From positions 68,651,216 through 68,715,215 of the forward strand of contig NC_088171.1 in the NCBI RefSeq assembly GCF_028769735.1: a DNA stretch of 64,000 nucleotides. The letters run 5' to 3'. Made by a program: the position numbers and the translations under genes. The stretch comes from Zonotrichia leucophrys gambelii. Taxonomy: Eukaryota; Chordata; Aves; Passeriformes; Passerellidae. A model generated the notes under the pieces. It was not told the origin of the DNA. It searched no databases and saw nothing but the letters and a program-made list of their open reading frames with translations. Shown here piece after piece: positions 12,301 through 24,965 of the stretch; position 1 is the stretch's first letter, and each line of letters opens with the position of its first letter.

Positions 12301-15300
12301 TCTTTGGGATAGTGGTGAATATCATGTGAATATACAAATAGCTTTTTATGGTTTTCTCGTGGTGTCTCTCATTGTGCTGTGTCATGCAGCAGTCCTGTCT
12401 AGAAAGTAAGGCAGGGACTTCTGCAGAATTGAGTCCATAAGTGAAGTGGAAAAATTTAAAAAATAGGCAGAAGTGGATAATTCTGTAAATATTATCTACT
12501 CTGCCTTGTGAAATTTGCAGAACAACTGCAGATATACTGCAAGTTGAAAAAAATCCAGTAGTTTTTACTCTACATATTCATGAACTGAGAGCACTTTGGT
12601 GTCTGATATTTGGAACTGACTTTGTTCCGTGACTTCTCACACAACAACTTTTCATGTGGATTAATAGGAAAAAAATGGACTTTTTTTAGTTAGGGGTAAC
12701 AGAGGCTTTCATATGATAACATGGCAAAGTAGTGAGATAAATGAAGAAATGAGCACCTTTCAGAATAAGGCAAAAAAAACTTCATCTTTTAAGTATTTAT
12801 AATAGAAATTGACTTCACCCTCTTTGAAACTGATGCAAAAGATGTAAATATTCATGGAGAAAACTAATAATTTCAAAAACACAAAGAAGTTCAAACATTA
12901 GAAATGTCTGATTTCATTTTCGATGATACTTAGGACAATTTATCAGAAACGGCAAGAGGAAATTCCAGGGCACTTCTGAGTAACCAGAGATGATGCTTTC
13001 AGTTCAGTAATGCTGACTTTTCACATCCTGTGGTTTTCATTCTGTGGTTGGTAGAAGGGAATATGTACCAGCCCATCTCAATATTAGGGTGAGTCAGGTT
13101 GAACTTTGAAGATGTTGAAGTAAGCTCAAATGAGTAAGTCAGACTAAATTCTTAGCTTCTTAGCTCCTAAAATTGAAGAAAACAGATCTCATGCTAAGAA
13201 TGGTTCAGCAGTTCTGCTGGTGAACATCCTCTTCCAATCAGCACTCAGAGAATATCCAAGCTCTAGGAGACAACACTTGTGCTTAAAATAAAAATGTTGC
13301 TCCAATGTTCTGATCACAGCAATTCAAAGATGTGGTGTGTGATATCATGATTGTTTTCTAGGTCCTTCCCATCTCATTCATGCATTTTTAAACAAACTAA
13401 TTTGGTGAGAGCAAATATAAATACATAATGCCAAAACCAAGTTAAATGTTCTTAAAATGCAATGTCTCATCTTGGCCATTCAAGCTTTCTAGAATTCTTC
13501 CTATTGTTAATTTTTAGATCAGATTAATATGAATTACATCAGACTGCTTAATAAAACCACTTATTCATTTTTTTATCCCCAGAGTATTTTCTTTCGCATC
13601 ACTACTCTGGAAGTGCTGCTGGTGCTCTAAACATCATTGTACATCTTATTTCCACAAATGGTTGTTTTTAATCATGGTTACTTTCAAATAATGACTTAAA
13701 ATTATTTTCTCTTGTGCAAAAAGGACAATTTTGAAAACAGCCTCAGTTCTTACCACTGCCATTGTTGTAGTATTTACCATTTGAAGTGCCTGACTGACAA
13801 TGCAACTTAACAGCTGCCTTCATGGGCCGCTCACTTCAATGGTCCTTTACATAATGGAAAGATGGTAAAGCTCCCACATTTGCCAAATGGCATTTCAAGT
13901 GGAATGCATGTCATTCCAAGGTGAAGTACTGGGTCTTCTACAAAATTTGGTTTCAGTGCACGGAATTTTAGTGTTTTCCTTAGAATTTAGGGCAATTATG
14001 GCCTATATTAAAAGTCTTATTGGAGTTTTCATACAGAACTGTCACAGAATATCAGGATGTGACATTAGTCCACAGCCACTGGGAGTACAGTCCTGCAAAG
14101 AGACCTCCCTCTATCTGTCCACAGTTTACAAATTAGCTTTCTGATCAGATCACCCAGACAACTGCACAGAAAAATAATGGATCCAGCTCATGTACAGAAA
14201 GTTTTACCAAACAACCTGTTAGAAGATTCTGTAACTGGACCACCCACATGGCAGGGTGCTATGAACTAGCATCTGGAGTGCATTGTATTTTAAAAATATT
14301 CACGAGGAAGGAATGCATCGCCAATCCAAACAATTACACAGATAAAATATTGTAAGTATCAGTAAAAGGCACTGCTTCAGTAAACTTTCCAGAGTCTAGA
14401 TCTCAGGGGCTTAATGTCTCCAGTATCCCTGTACTTCTCAGACTTCCTCTCATTTCTTGAGAAGCAGGTGCATAGCACTTCTGCAGCCTTCCTGACTACA
14501 CAGAGCTGGAACTGGCTTCCCAGATTTCTGGAAAATCCTTGGATTCTGTGCAAGGACATGGAATGAAGCAATCTGATTGTGAAAAAACAGCCATTTGCTC
14601 ATTCTTGCATAAAGGGTCTTTGAGGAAGTAGTTCTTCATGATCAGTTGACAAATGACTGGTTTATGAGATGACAGATTTTCTCCCAAATTCTGACTTTGG
14701 CTCTGGTAGTAGCTCCAAACACCCTGTTTTTATCCTCTGTGGAGTTCTGTCAATCTCTGTGCAGCTTTTGTGGCTGAAGCATATGTTCTGTGAACCTCAT
14801 CCTTGGTAATCAACACTCATCAAGGTCATTGGATGTGTGTAGAAGCCACTGGTTTATTAGGTTACCGCTGCGCCATCTCAACACTTTATGCATTTTCTCT
14901 TCTCTAGATACAACCATTTTATCTTCAAGACATTTACTTGGAATTCAAGGCAAGTACATCAATTTTCTAAGAAAGTCAAGAACCCCTTATCAATTCAAGT
15001 ATGTCTGCCAATTATATGACATCATCTACACAAACTAGGAAGCTTAACTGTCTATCTCAGGACCTCAAACAACAGAAAGTTTGTGGACTGGATCCAGCCT
15101 GTCAGAACAGTTTTAATCAGGTGGTCACCTGCTGTCCACTTCTCATAGGCCCTTCAGACACAATTTGACAGAACCCATCACAATGTCCTGAGTTTGTTAC
15201 TCTCTAACATCTTCTCTCAAATTCTTTCGAGACTGAAGCAAATGGATTATCCCTGCCACAAGGCAACAGTGTAAGTTTTTTTCATCACATAATTTGCATG

Positions 15301-17326
15301 ACCTATGACAAAAGCACACATGAATGTCAGGGGAAAGAAGAGGGACTAGTTTTATGAACATCCATGCAGCTGGAGACTCATAAAAATCAGGTCCACAGTG
15401 ATGTCTCCATTTTGGTCATATCACATCTGCCTGCAGATGCAGGGCAGAGGAAGCGCTGAAGTGTGCAGTCCAAATAAAGTGGAATAAAGTCTTTTCTAGT
15501 AGAATGTTTGAGGAATACTGGTCATCCAGCACTGCAGACTGGACTTCATCATGGCTAGATAAAGAGAGTGATGAAGAGGAGCAGCATCTCTCTGGGCCTT
15601 TCTGTTCTATCAGCCTTTGGAATGAATCTCTTTACTCATTTGCCCATCAGATCTTATGAGACTGCAAAAGTCATTATAGACACTTTTTAGCATTGTTGTT
15701 ACTTTATCTAGGGCCCCAATTAGCCTGATTTAATTACTGTTCATAGTGGTCCCTTTTGAGCTGTACCTAATATCATTATAAATTTTATGTGAAAAAAAAA
15801 TTGGCTTTTTTAAAAATAAGGCTTTAATCCCTATTCTTACCTTTTTCCAGGTCTCTGTTAAAACACAATATTCAATCAATACAGTTTTAGCCAGGTCATA
15901 CTGCACTGTTTTTCATCTTCTCTTTCTTTTAAAAGTGACCATAATCTGTTCACAAGTGCTTTTAAAATTATTTTTCTAATACTGTAGATAAATTTTATTT
16001 ATATAATTATTTGGATTGACAAAACATTCTTTCCTCTTAATGCTTTCTAAATACCTTTAATTTTAGGAGCTTATTCCAGATGTTTCTAGTGCCTTAGTGG
16101 TAATGTCATGTGTTCCAGCAGATTTTACACTTTTATTTGCCTCAGTCTTGGCTCTGTTTTTTCTATGGATGGAGGAAGATTCAGTGCTGAGATACTTTGC
16201 TGTGCTGTGAGCAATACCATCTTGCCTTGCAAGCTGTCTTCCCTCTACTGCATGCCCAGAATGCATGTGTCATCAGCGACAGGGAATACGTGTTTTCAAA
16301 GCAATCCCTCTACCTGCAGCACCTCTTTATGACTAGTCAGGTTGCTGTGAGCCATCCTAGCATAAGAAGTATTGGCTCAGTTTCTTTTCCTGTTTAATTC
16401 AGCCACCAAGCAGAATGCTTTTCTAGATAGTCTGCAGTATTTTCAAGTCGCTGAGCTTCTCTCTTCCAAATCTTTGGCTGTGTTGTCTTTGTGATCACTT
16501 CACTACTTTGATCATGCTCTTGCTTTGCCAGCAGACTTAGCCTGTTTATGCTTTTCTTGCAACGTTATAGTTTGTTGCCTTTCCAGCTTATCTTTGTTTA
16601 TGACTTCCAATAACTTCCTCTGAAGTATTTAGTATCACTTTCTCAAATATTTCCCATACAGGCTATAGTGAGATTTCTTCATCATCCAAAGTAATAGCCT
16701 GAAGTGCACTCTTAGCTTCACCTTGCATGACTTCTTTGCCAAGCAATCTTAGCACTTAGAAAGGATCAGAGAGATGGCAACACCCAATCATCTTCTGGGC
16801 TGTATCCTCCTCTTTCCCAGAACAGAAGAGAACAGAACAGTTCATGCTCACAACCACACTGTACTAGACTTTAGCACTGAACTGTAATAGACTTTAGCAT
16901 TGCACCATGACAGTCCATATCTTTGGCTAAAAATAATGTGTTTAATGTGGTTTTTGGTCTCACAGCTTCATGCATATATATGTGAGAGAGCCAAAGTGAA
17001 ACTGTGTGTGACATTGATAATCTGGCCACTCATTGACTTTCTGTTTTTTAATTCAGCCCTCACATTTATACCATCAGCTAACAGATTCTGGAAGCTTGTC
17101 TAGACTGTGGTTTTATTTACCCTTCTTCTCTGAGCCTTCTGCTGTGTTGGTTGGTGTCTGCACCAGAATATCATACACAGTTTAGAGTACCAGCTGTAAA
17201 CACGCAGGACCAATTTACCTAAGTATCAGTTTCCAGTGGCTCACTGAGGAAATTGTAATGATTCCTACTCTGTAGCAATGCTGTTGACATATTTTTCTTG
17301 CCCACTTGTCTATCTGAAATTGGAAA
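9307..17326. other. Unannotated DNA
   Basis: About 8 kb of AT-rich sequence without a recognisable gene or interspersed repeat. The longest frame is 102 codons (10215-10523, plus), not similar to anything I know. A small imperfect direct repeat with a 23-bp period sits at 16865-16902 (tagactttagca followed by ctg or ttg). Confidence 0.6.
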
Positions 17327-17368
17327 ATTGTAATTTCATATTACAATTGTAATTTCATATTACAATTT
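17327..17368. repeat. 19-bp tandem repeat with embedded 14-bp palindrome
   Basis: The unit attgtaatttcatattaca occurs at 17327-17345 and again at 17346-17364 without mismatch, with the first bases of a third copy following. The junction creates the perfect palindrome attacaattgtaat (17340-17353), and each unit is nearly self-complementary at its ends, so the locus can form small hairpins. It is a local duplication with no known role. Confidence 0.9.
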
Positions 17369-20300
17369 TCTCCTATGTTTTGTTTTGATAATTCATTAAT
17401 TCTCTATAACCTGTTGTATATTGGCCTGTTATTGTAATGTAAAACAATATACAACTGATTGCAATGTTTCCAGCTTTAACTTGAGGCTAAATATTTTGAA
17501 CCTCTTAAGTGCTGGATTTTTTTTTGTTCTAAATTTCATTTTGCAAAAACTGTTCTGTTTCCACTATGAGTCACACCAGAGAAAATCAGGAAATGTCACA
17601 ATCTCCCAAAAGAAATAAAATGCAGAGTTTTGACCAGATCTACTAAGTCATTAACACAGACAAAATTATATCCTTGCAGTTCATAAATTTATATGCAAGC
17701 TATACCTTGATGGGTAGTGAAGCTGGGACAGGGCTGCTGTCTCACTGATTCTCATGTTTATGGTCAAGAAGCTAGAGATGTAGCAACTTCCTGCAATGCC
17801 ACTCTGGTCACAGGAGGCTCAGTGCTGCCAGATTTACTACACAAAATCCTATGGATTTCCATGGGCTCGCTCTCAAGTGAATGTCTGAGGAATAATGAAG
17901 ATATGCTTTGAGAAACTTTGATAAACCACCATGAGGTCTCCCTGACAAGATAATTCTGCTTACTCTAGTTTTCCTTCCTGTTCTAGAAGGAAGAAGAGAC
18001 AAGGGGGATACCACACTCTTCCATCCAATGAAGTGCAAACTGAGCCTTACAATTTTTTTTAGCAGAAGCACTGCCTTTCTGTGCTAGGGAAATAAAGACA
18101 CTTGCCTGTATGTAGACTAAGCATCAGAGGTATGACAGAGCATGTGCTGGAGTCCTGATGCTCTAATTTTCCACAATGAAGACTTGGCTGGGTTGGAATG
18201 CTCCATTCTAGCCTATTACAGTCATCTTCCCTTCCCACTTCCATTGGGAAATGGATCAATAGTTTACACAGTTTACTATATAGATCAATAATTCACATAC
18301 ATTCTAAAATAAGGCTAGGATGCAGGGAATACATGTACCTGGACTTAAGATTTATGGCTCAGACTTTAAAAAAAAAGTGTCTGAAGTATTTTTGTCATTC
18401 TGAAAATGTGGTGAGACTCCTATTTCTATTGATCTCTCAGCATTCCCTGGAGGGCAGTGAGAAGACCAAGCTGTTTGTGCAAGATACCATCAACCATGTA
18501 GAGCTCTTTGGGGAATGAGGTATCGAGCAGTCTGAAGAATCAACCTGACACAAGGAGTGTCTGAAGAGTTGTCACTTCAATATCAGAGAGTAGAGAGTTA
18601 TATATGATCCAGCACAAGTTTGTATTCAGTCTAAAGATTTGATTCTCCTCTCACTTCATTGAAAGTGCAGAGAAACTGCTAAGAAGCCAATGGTGTATAA
18701 AAAGTATAAAGATGAAAAACAGAGCAGGAGGTATTCTGTAGTTTGTGGGCTCTGACTGTCAAATCAACAGTGCTACAGCATGACAATTCATTCAATTCAC
18801 ACAAATCAGCATGAACAAAACAGCAGAGAACCAGATCTACTAACAAGCAGACAGTGACCCAGGCCAAACTGTGTTTTGTTGACAGCAGTGAAAAGCTAAG
18901 CACAATGCCTTGGATTTCAGAACTTGGTCATAAGTCCCAGAACCAAGAGGCAGTGAGTCTGCCTCACATGCCACGTGCTATTTGCCATGTGCAGAAACAG
19001 CACATGTGCTGGAGCTGTTCTTGCTGAAAAAGGACACAGTAGCTTCAGGTGCTGAGATACAGCAGCAGTGTCTGCATCTGACATATGCAGCAGCAGTAAT
19101 ACAAAGAGGAATTGCAGGCATTTTCTTCCAGGAATGGTCACACTCTTTATACTTAAATCTGGGCAAAATGGCTAAAAATCTGTTTTTTAAAAAATCAGAC
19201 TGAATTTAGCCACTGACACTTTTCAAAACTGAAGATGTTTTGTGTCATTCACATCCCAGTTTGAATTCTGCAATCTTTTTCATACTGGGCCAATGAAGCT
19301 GGAGGAAAACCACTTTAAATGAACTTGCCAGATTCCAAGGCAATGCACCCTAACCAGGGCTTTGAGGATTCTACTGCTGACGGGTTTGCTGCTAGAAAAT
19401 CGGTAGGCAGAAATACTGCCTAGAAAGATGTTCACACTCTGTCTGAAAGGAAGTTCAAAGAGTAAAAAAATCTGTCCCCAGAACGTTGCTGCTGGAAAGT
19501 TTGACAATAAGTAAGTTTCCACTACAGAACCCTTTATTTTTGAAGTCTGTAATAGGAGTTCAGTACTATGCACAACTTATCTTCAGGATAGACCTGAAAT
19601 AAATTTCTTGGTGAAGCATAGGCCTGCCAATCCAAAGCATTCATCACTAATTAACTAGATTGGAAAATAATGTTACTTAGGAACTTATTTCTGGTTATGG
19701 ATGTCTCTTTATTGCATATTAAAACCAGGCAATCCCAGATAGATGTAACAACTGACACTCCAAAATCAGTTGTAGTCTACTCTTCACATGAGGAAGATCT
19801 TATAAACAAGCAGATGACTGGCATTATGACAGCAGGGCTTGCTGTAAGCAAGATAATATTATGCAGCTTTTTCATAATGGCATGCCAAGCCAGGTATAAA
19901 TCGTGGTTCTTGAGAGCAACATCAGCTTGGCTTCTGCTCTTAGCTGGTGTGACTCCCATCACAAGCGTTTCCACTCAGGAAGAGTGAGATCAAGCTGTAA
20001 CCTTCCTTTTTTATCAGACATATTTGGGATGATCACACTGGTGTACAAACTAGAAGTGTGATGCAAGACCATTTCATGAGGTAACAGGTCCTTTCTTCCT
20101 GAGAATAGGCTGGAAAGCAAGAAGCAGTGCTGGGGGAGAAAGCACAGAACTTGATCTGCACCATCCTCAAAGAGGAACCTCCGGAATTGGTGTTTCTGAA
20201 GAGAAAGTCCTGGGCTGTGCATTGAGCTGTGTCTATAACATGAACCAAGCTGTCTCATTATTTATTAATTTTACACTTCTGTTTCAGTATATACTGGGAA

Positions 20301-22319
20301 CCCATCTTCCATCCCATATTTTACAACAGTCACTTCAAGTCCCCTCAGTTCCCTTTTCTTCAGTGATAAACACCAGTTTATCCTTAGATCCATGGTAGTG
20401 CTATTATACAGTAGAGCTACACAAGGAAAAAAATAGCTTCAATCCTTTTTTCAAGGATCCCTCCTGTGATGTCTATATGAATCACAGAATGAAAACAGGC
20501 TCTGAATTCAGGCTATTCTCTTCAAGTACCACATGTCAGTGAAATTATAACAACTTAGTTGATTTACCACAAGAGCAAAAGGACTGGAAAACAATAATAC
20601 TATTTTGTGTCCCTGCTGTCTGAAAATGTATGTAATAAAGAATCTGAAAACACTGGAAGATGTTTTCCTTTATTCAGAAGTATTGACTAGAGTAGCCTCA
20701 GACAATATGCTCACAACAGAAACTTCCATTGTCAGGATGACATATTGGTGCAAAGTGAATTTTGAAAAAAAAACCTTCCCTGATACCTTTCACAAAATCA
20801 ACTTACTCTGGTTTTACAACTATTTACAGTGACATTTTTATAAATGAAAGGTATCCTCTGAGATTATGTTTCACCATAAATAATTGTCCAGAACTTCTCC
20901 TGCCTTCCTTGACCTTGGCAATGAATACAATGACAGGGAGAATTCCTCCATGACAGTTTTATATCTTAGGATTCACAAGGCAGATTTTTGTAGTTAAATC
21001 ACCTGAGAAGCAATGGATCACACAGACTGCAAATCCAAGCTATTTGTCAAAAGTCAGAAAAGGGAGTTTCATTTAGTTTATTTTTGCATTGGCCAACAAT
21101 GAAAACAACTTGATCCAGGGCAGGAAATGGTAAGATCCTCATTTTCTCTATTTTATTTTTTTGTCCTCTAATTTGGTAATTAAGATCTCCACTATAATTT
21201 CAACAAAATGGATGACCCTTGCACCTAATGATTACTGCTGCTTCAAGGGAAGGCAATGCTCTTGACCACTGTGAGAAAAGACTGCCAGCTGGCTCCTAGA
21301 TGCATCTAGATTCAAGCTTTCTTCTCCCATCTTTTTTTTTTCTAAGTACTAAGATACATTTTCCTTACAATAGGTCTTTATGAAATAATCATTGACCAAA
21401 AACAAATTCTGATTTTGACTGATTTACCCAACAGATCTAATTGATTTCTATAAGAGGAAAAATTAATATTCCTCCTGGGCTGTGACAACAAATGAATAAA
21501 TTCAGAAAAGATGCATCATCCTTCCAAATGTATCAGTAAGAGCCATTTACTTGATTTCATATTTATATTTCCAGATCCCAAAAGTTAACCAGCAGGAACA
21601 TTCTAGCATGAAGAGACTTATAACTCAGTAGCAGTTCCAATCTTTATTTTCCAGATATTTGTGAAGTGAATTTTCAACTATGTCATGACATATATATTAT
21701 AGATGCTAAATATATATATTCTTAGGGTAGTTTTGTTACCAGCTCTGTGGAAAATGATTTGGGACATCACCATGGCTAAGCAAAAAAATACTCAGCTAAA
21801 ATTTGTGAACTCAGACTTGACCCTTGGCTAAAATATCCATTTTTTATATCTCACATGCTCTCCTAGGCTCTTGAAATCGGGTTATGCATATCATCTATCA
21901 ATGCTTATATAAACCACCAGAAAGATTTGGCATTCTAAAGCATATTTGTGATATTTGGAACACTGAAGACTTAGATGTCAATTTTGCATTGATATAAAAT
22001 CCTGTTCCATCTTATTGAAATCAACTGGGATTACACAGCTGTAAATTCTTACAGAATTTTTGCTGGTGATCACATTGTATCTAATTATCCTGCCTTATCC
22101 TAATTATCTTTAATCTGTCCTGCTTGGAGCAGCAGTTAAGAGGCACTAGAAATGGATTCCAAAGGAGTTAAGTAAGAATTTACACTGATACATGGCTTAA
22201 GGCTCAATTATAGTTTTTGCTCCAGAATTTAAACTGCATTTTATAATATTCTTCTACCTCACACTTCTTAAAAGTTCCAGTAAGAAAAACAGTTTTCTTG
22301 GACTAGGCTCGTTGCAATT
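17369..22319. other. Unannotated DNA
   Basis: No gene or interspersed repeat is recognised. Open frames reach 106 codons (18198-18518) and 105 codons (19670-19987). They show no family motif and overlap frames on the opposite strand. A TA-rich run with atatatatta and atatatatatt motifs lies at about 21688-21720. Confidence 0.6.
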
Positions 22320-22790
22320 GTAGGCTCACCCTGGCTGGGACAGGCTTGCACACCAGAAATAAAACCACCATGAGGCAGGAAGGAAAGGGGGCTTAGCAGA
22401 CTGGCTGCCCATGGAAAAGAGAAAGGGAGAGCATGTAACTAGATACAGATATCCACGTTGGCCCTGGCTGGGAGGGCACCCAGGCCCCTCTGGGAGCAGG
22501 AGGAATATTTGATTTCCTCCTTCCTCTGCCTGTCAGATCCCCGGTGTTTGTACTGGGTGCTCCCTCTCTGGCAGTGCCGCTGGCTGGGGTCAGTCATTGC
22601 TGCACAGCATCCTGTGCTTGCCCAACCTGTCTGTGTCACTGGCTCCTTCCCTTCCTGTGCTGTCTCCTACTCACCAGTAGCTGCTTGCCTGGCACCTGAG
22701 GAGGAAACTCTCAGGCTGCAGGAGGGAAGGAAGGGTTTCCAGCAAGTACCAAAACAGAGCCTGAATGGTACTGTTTGAATGGTACATGGT
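22320..22790. other. GC-rich patch of unknown origin
   Basis: Against an AT-rich background this segment is clearly GC-rich, with repeated ccctggctggg (about 22328 and 22460) and purine-rich gggaaggaaggg-type runs. CpG dinucleotides are few, so it is not a classical CpG island. A 106-codon plus-strand frame (22458-22778) overlaps two minus-strand frames of similar size. None resembles a known protein. It may be an old repeat remnant, a spliced exon of an unrecognised transcript, or local compositional drift. Confidence 0.4.
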
Positions 22791-23548
22791 GAATGGCAGC
22801 GAAAAGCAATGTACTTTCTTCTTCTCTCTTCCTGGGGAAAAGTAATGGGAGAAATATGAAGCCTGGTCACTTAGAGAGCTGGCTGGAATGCTGGAGGTGC
22901 CAGAAATAGGTGTTTGCTGACTATTACAGAAAGATACACACCTTTTACCCCCCAAAAACATTGAATTTCAGTGTTAAGAGGCTCACATTTTCCTTCTGAA
23001 GCGTTAAATGATCCATTATTAAAGGAAAAGTATATGGGACACAAGTCCAGTTTACCTAAGAAATTGCAGGGAAGTAATCAACAACAGCTGCCAGTTCAAG
23101 CCAAAGGAACAAAGGCAGCAAAATAAACCAGCAGGAAGAGAGACAACAATCCAGTAGACTTCTTATGGAGAGAGGTACAGAAAGAAGACTGAAACATGCC
23201 TGGAGACAAGGTTGTTATGGATGTTGAAAAAAAAGATTAATTTCATATCCCAGTGCTGTAACTGACAAAAATAAAAGGAAGAAAAAAGTAGTAGTTCACA
23301 CCTCCAGTAGGAATACTCAGACTTGCTATGAAACAGAGACTTTATGTAGAACAAGTTTAAGGCATATTTTTGTACTGCAAATGGCATGTACTGGGCTGCT
23401 TTGCCAGCAACTGTAAGGTGAGATTAGTGACCTCTTTGACTGTGGCAAAGTTGTGGGGGCAGCTGGAACATGCTGTAATGCCATGCAAAAGCTGTCCCCT
23501 CAAACTGTAGCCACTTTTCTGGGCACTGATGATGTGATAAAGGCGCAA
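22791..23548. other. Unannotated DNA
   Basis: Purine-rich, AT-leaning sequence. No gene, RNA or repeat is recognised before the CR1 fragment that follows. Confidence 0.6.
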
Positions 23549-23802
23549 GGAAAAGTTTCCCTGGAGCCTTGTCTTCTCCAGGCTGAACAACCCCAACTCT
23601 TTCAGCCTGTCTTCATAGGAGAGGTGCTCTGGCCCTCTGACTGTCTTCCTGCCCCTCTGGAATAGCTCCAGCACATTCATGTCATTCGTGTGCTGGGGAC
23701 CCTAGAGCTGGAGGCAGAACTCCAGGTGGGGTCTCATGAAAACAGGGTAGAGGGGGAGAATCACTTCCCTCACCCTGCTGGTCATTCTTCTTTTGATGCA
23801 GC
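23549..23802 (-). mobile_element. CR1 LINE fragment with end of ORF2 (pseudogene)
   Basis: This minus-strand CR1 fragment covers the last part of ORF2. Reading right to left it encodes a recognisable ORF2 C-terminus, including EHLSYEDRLKELGLFSLEK, which is close to the family pattern. The plus strand shows the corresponding cttctccaggctgaacaacc at 23574-23593 and ctccaggtggggtctcatga at 23720-23739. An in-frame stop (minus strand, near 23703) breaks the frame upstream of the conserved block, so the copy is dead. Both ends are truncated: no 3' UTR or 8-mer tail follows on the left. Boundaries are accurate to roughly 10 bp. Confidence 0.92.
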
Positions 23803-24901
23803 AAGCAATGATGAAGAACAGAAAAATGTAGCAAAAAGAAATAGCTATTGAAAGTAAAAAGGAAATACAAAGGACAAGTCATTTCTGAGGATTGATAGCC
23901 CTGAAAAGCTTTCAGGTCTCCAAGGAAACCTCAGGTCACATTATGCAAAAATAATGCCCAAATGAATTTCTAGTTTAACAAGGCTCTGTAATGGAAAGGG
24001 GGAGAGTGCTTGGGAGCAGCCACTGTCACCTAATAGTGGAAATCTAAGAAAAATAAGATTATAAGGATATGAGTAAAGCATATAGTAAAGAGTGATCCTC
24101 ATGACAATCCTCTTCCTTCTGACTATAAACCATTCAGGAGGTTTCTGTGCCAAATCTGCATTCAGATAACATGTTCTTTGCCCTGTGAATGTGTCTAATC
24201 CTTTTTTAATCCAGTTCTACATTTTATGTGGTTATGCTCTTTGGAGTGAGATGATTTCATCAGTTTACCTTATGATGCTGACATGTACTGCAAATCACAA
24301 TCAATTAGAAAGCACCAGGAGCTGATTTCAGCTACAGCTGAGGATACTGAAACAATGGGATAGTAATGTAAGGCTCTTGTACCATTTGTGGTTGGAGATG
24401 ATGGAGCCAGCAATTCACTCATTTAAAATGAGTGAAAGTTCATAATCAAAATTAGCATCATGTTTTCCTCAGGAAGTTTTTGGTTTTGTTGCAGTTGTTC
24501 TGTTTTGCTTTTCTTTTCCTGTAAGCAACAGCAAATGAGCCCTGCATGGAAAATCACTGCATGTATCAGATTATATGAGCAGAAGATATTTTTCAGAGCC
24601 GGAGAACAGTGGTTCTAGAAAGTCAGTGGTAGGCTTCATTCCCCCACCTCAGTATGTTTGTATTTCCAACAGAAAGCTCCAGCCAGTTCAGTGAAGCGCT
24701 GCCAAAGGTGGGGTATCGTACGGCAGAAAATGGTTTCAGAATCTTTTGCGAGAAAAGAATGATGGAGAAGGCCTCCTGTTAACAGAGAGAACAACATATT
24801 TCAAGTAGAGCTTTTGTTTAAAGGAAACCAAGCCCTGATCCTGGTTTATCAAAGGAGTATAACTACAGAATAGTCTACTCTTAAGGACAGATTTAGAAGG
24901 G
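23803..24901. other. Unannotated DNA
   Basis: No gene or repeat is recognised. The short stretch around 24695-24750 keeps three or four CpGs (gaagcgctg, tatcgtacggc, tttgcgag), which stand out only mildly. Confidence 0.55.
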
Positions 24902-24965
24902 TATTTATTTATTTATATTATAATATTATAAATATAAATATTTTAATATATGTAGTATTTATTAC
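24902..24965. repeat. AT-rich low-complexity tract
   Basis: About 64 bp made almost entirely of A and T, beginning with TATT-type repeats and continuing as interleaved ATATTATAA and AAATATAAATATT words. It is simple-sequence DNA with hairpin potential and no coding content. Confidence 0.9.

Noticed and set aside
23357..23680. 107-codon minus-strand frame as a host gene
   Set aside because: Its first half is the C-terminal part of CR1 ORF2, and the frame continues into unrelated flanking DNA; an upstream in-frame stop shows it is a dead fragment.
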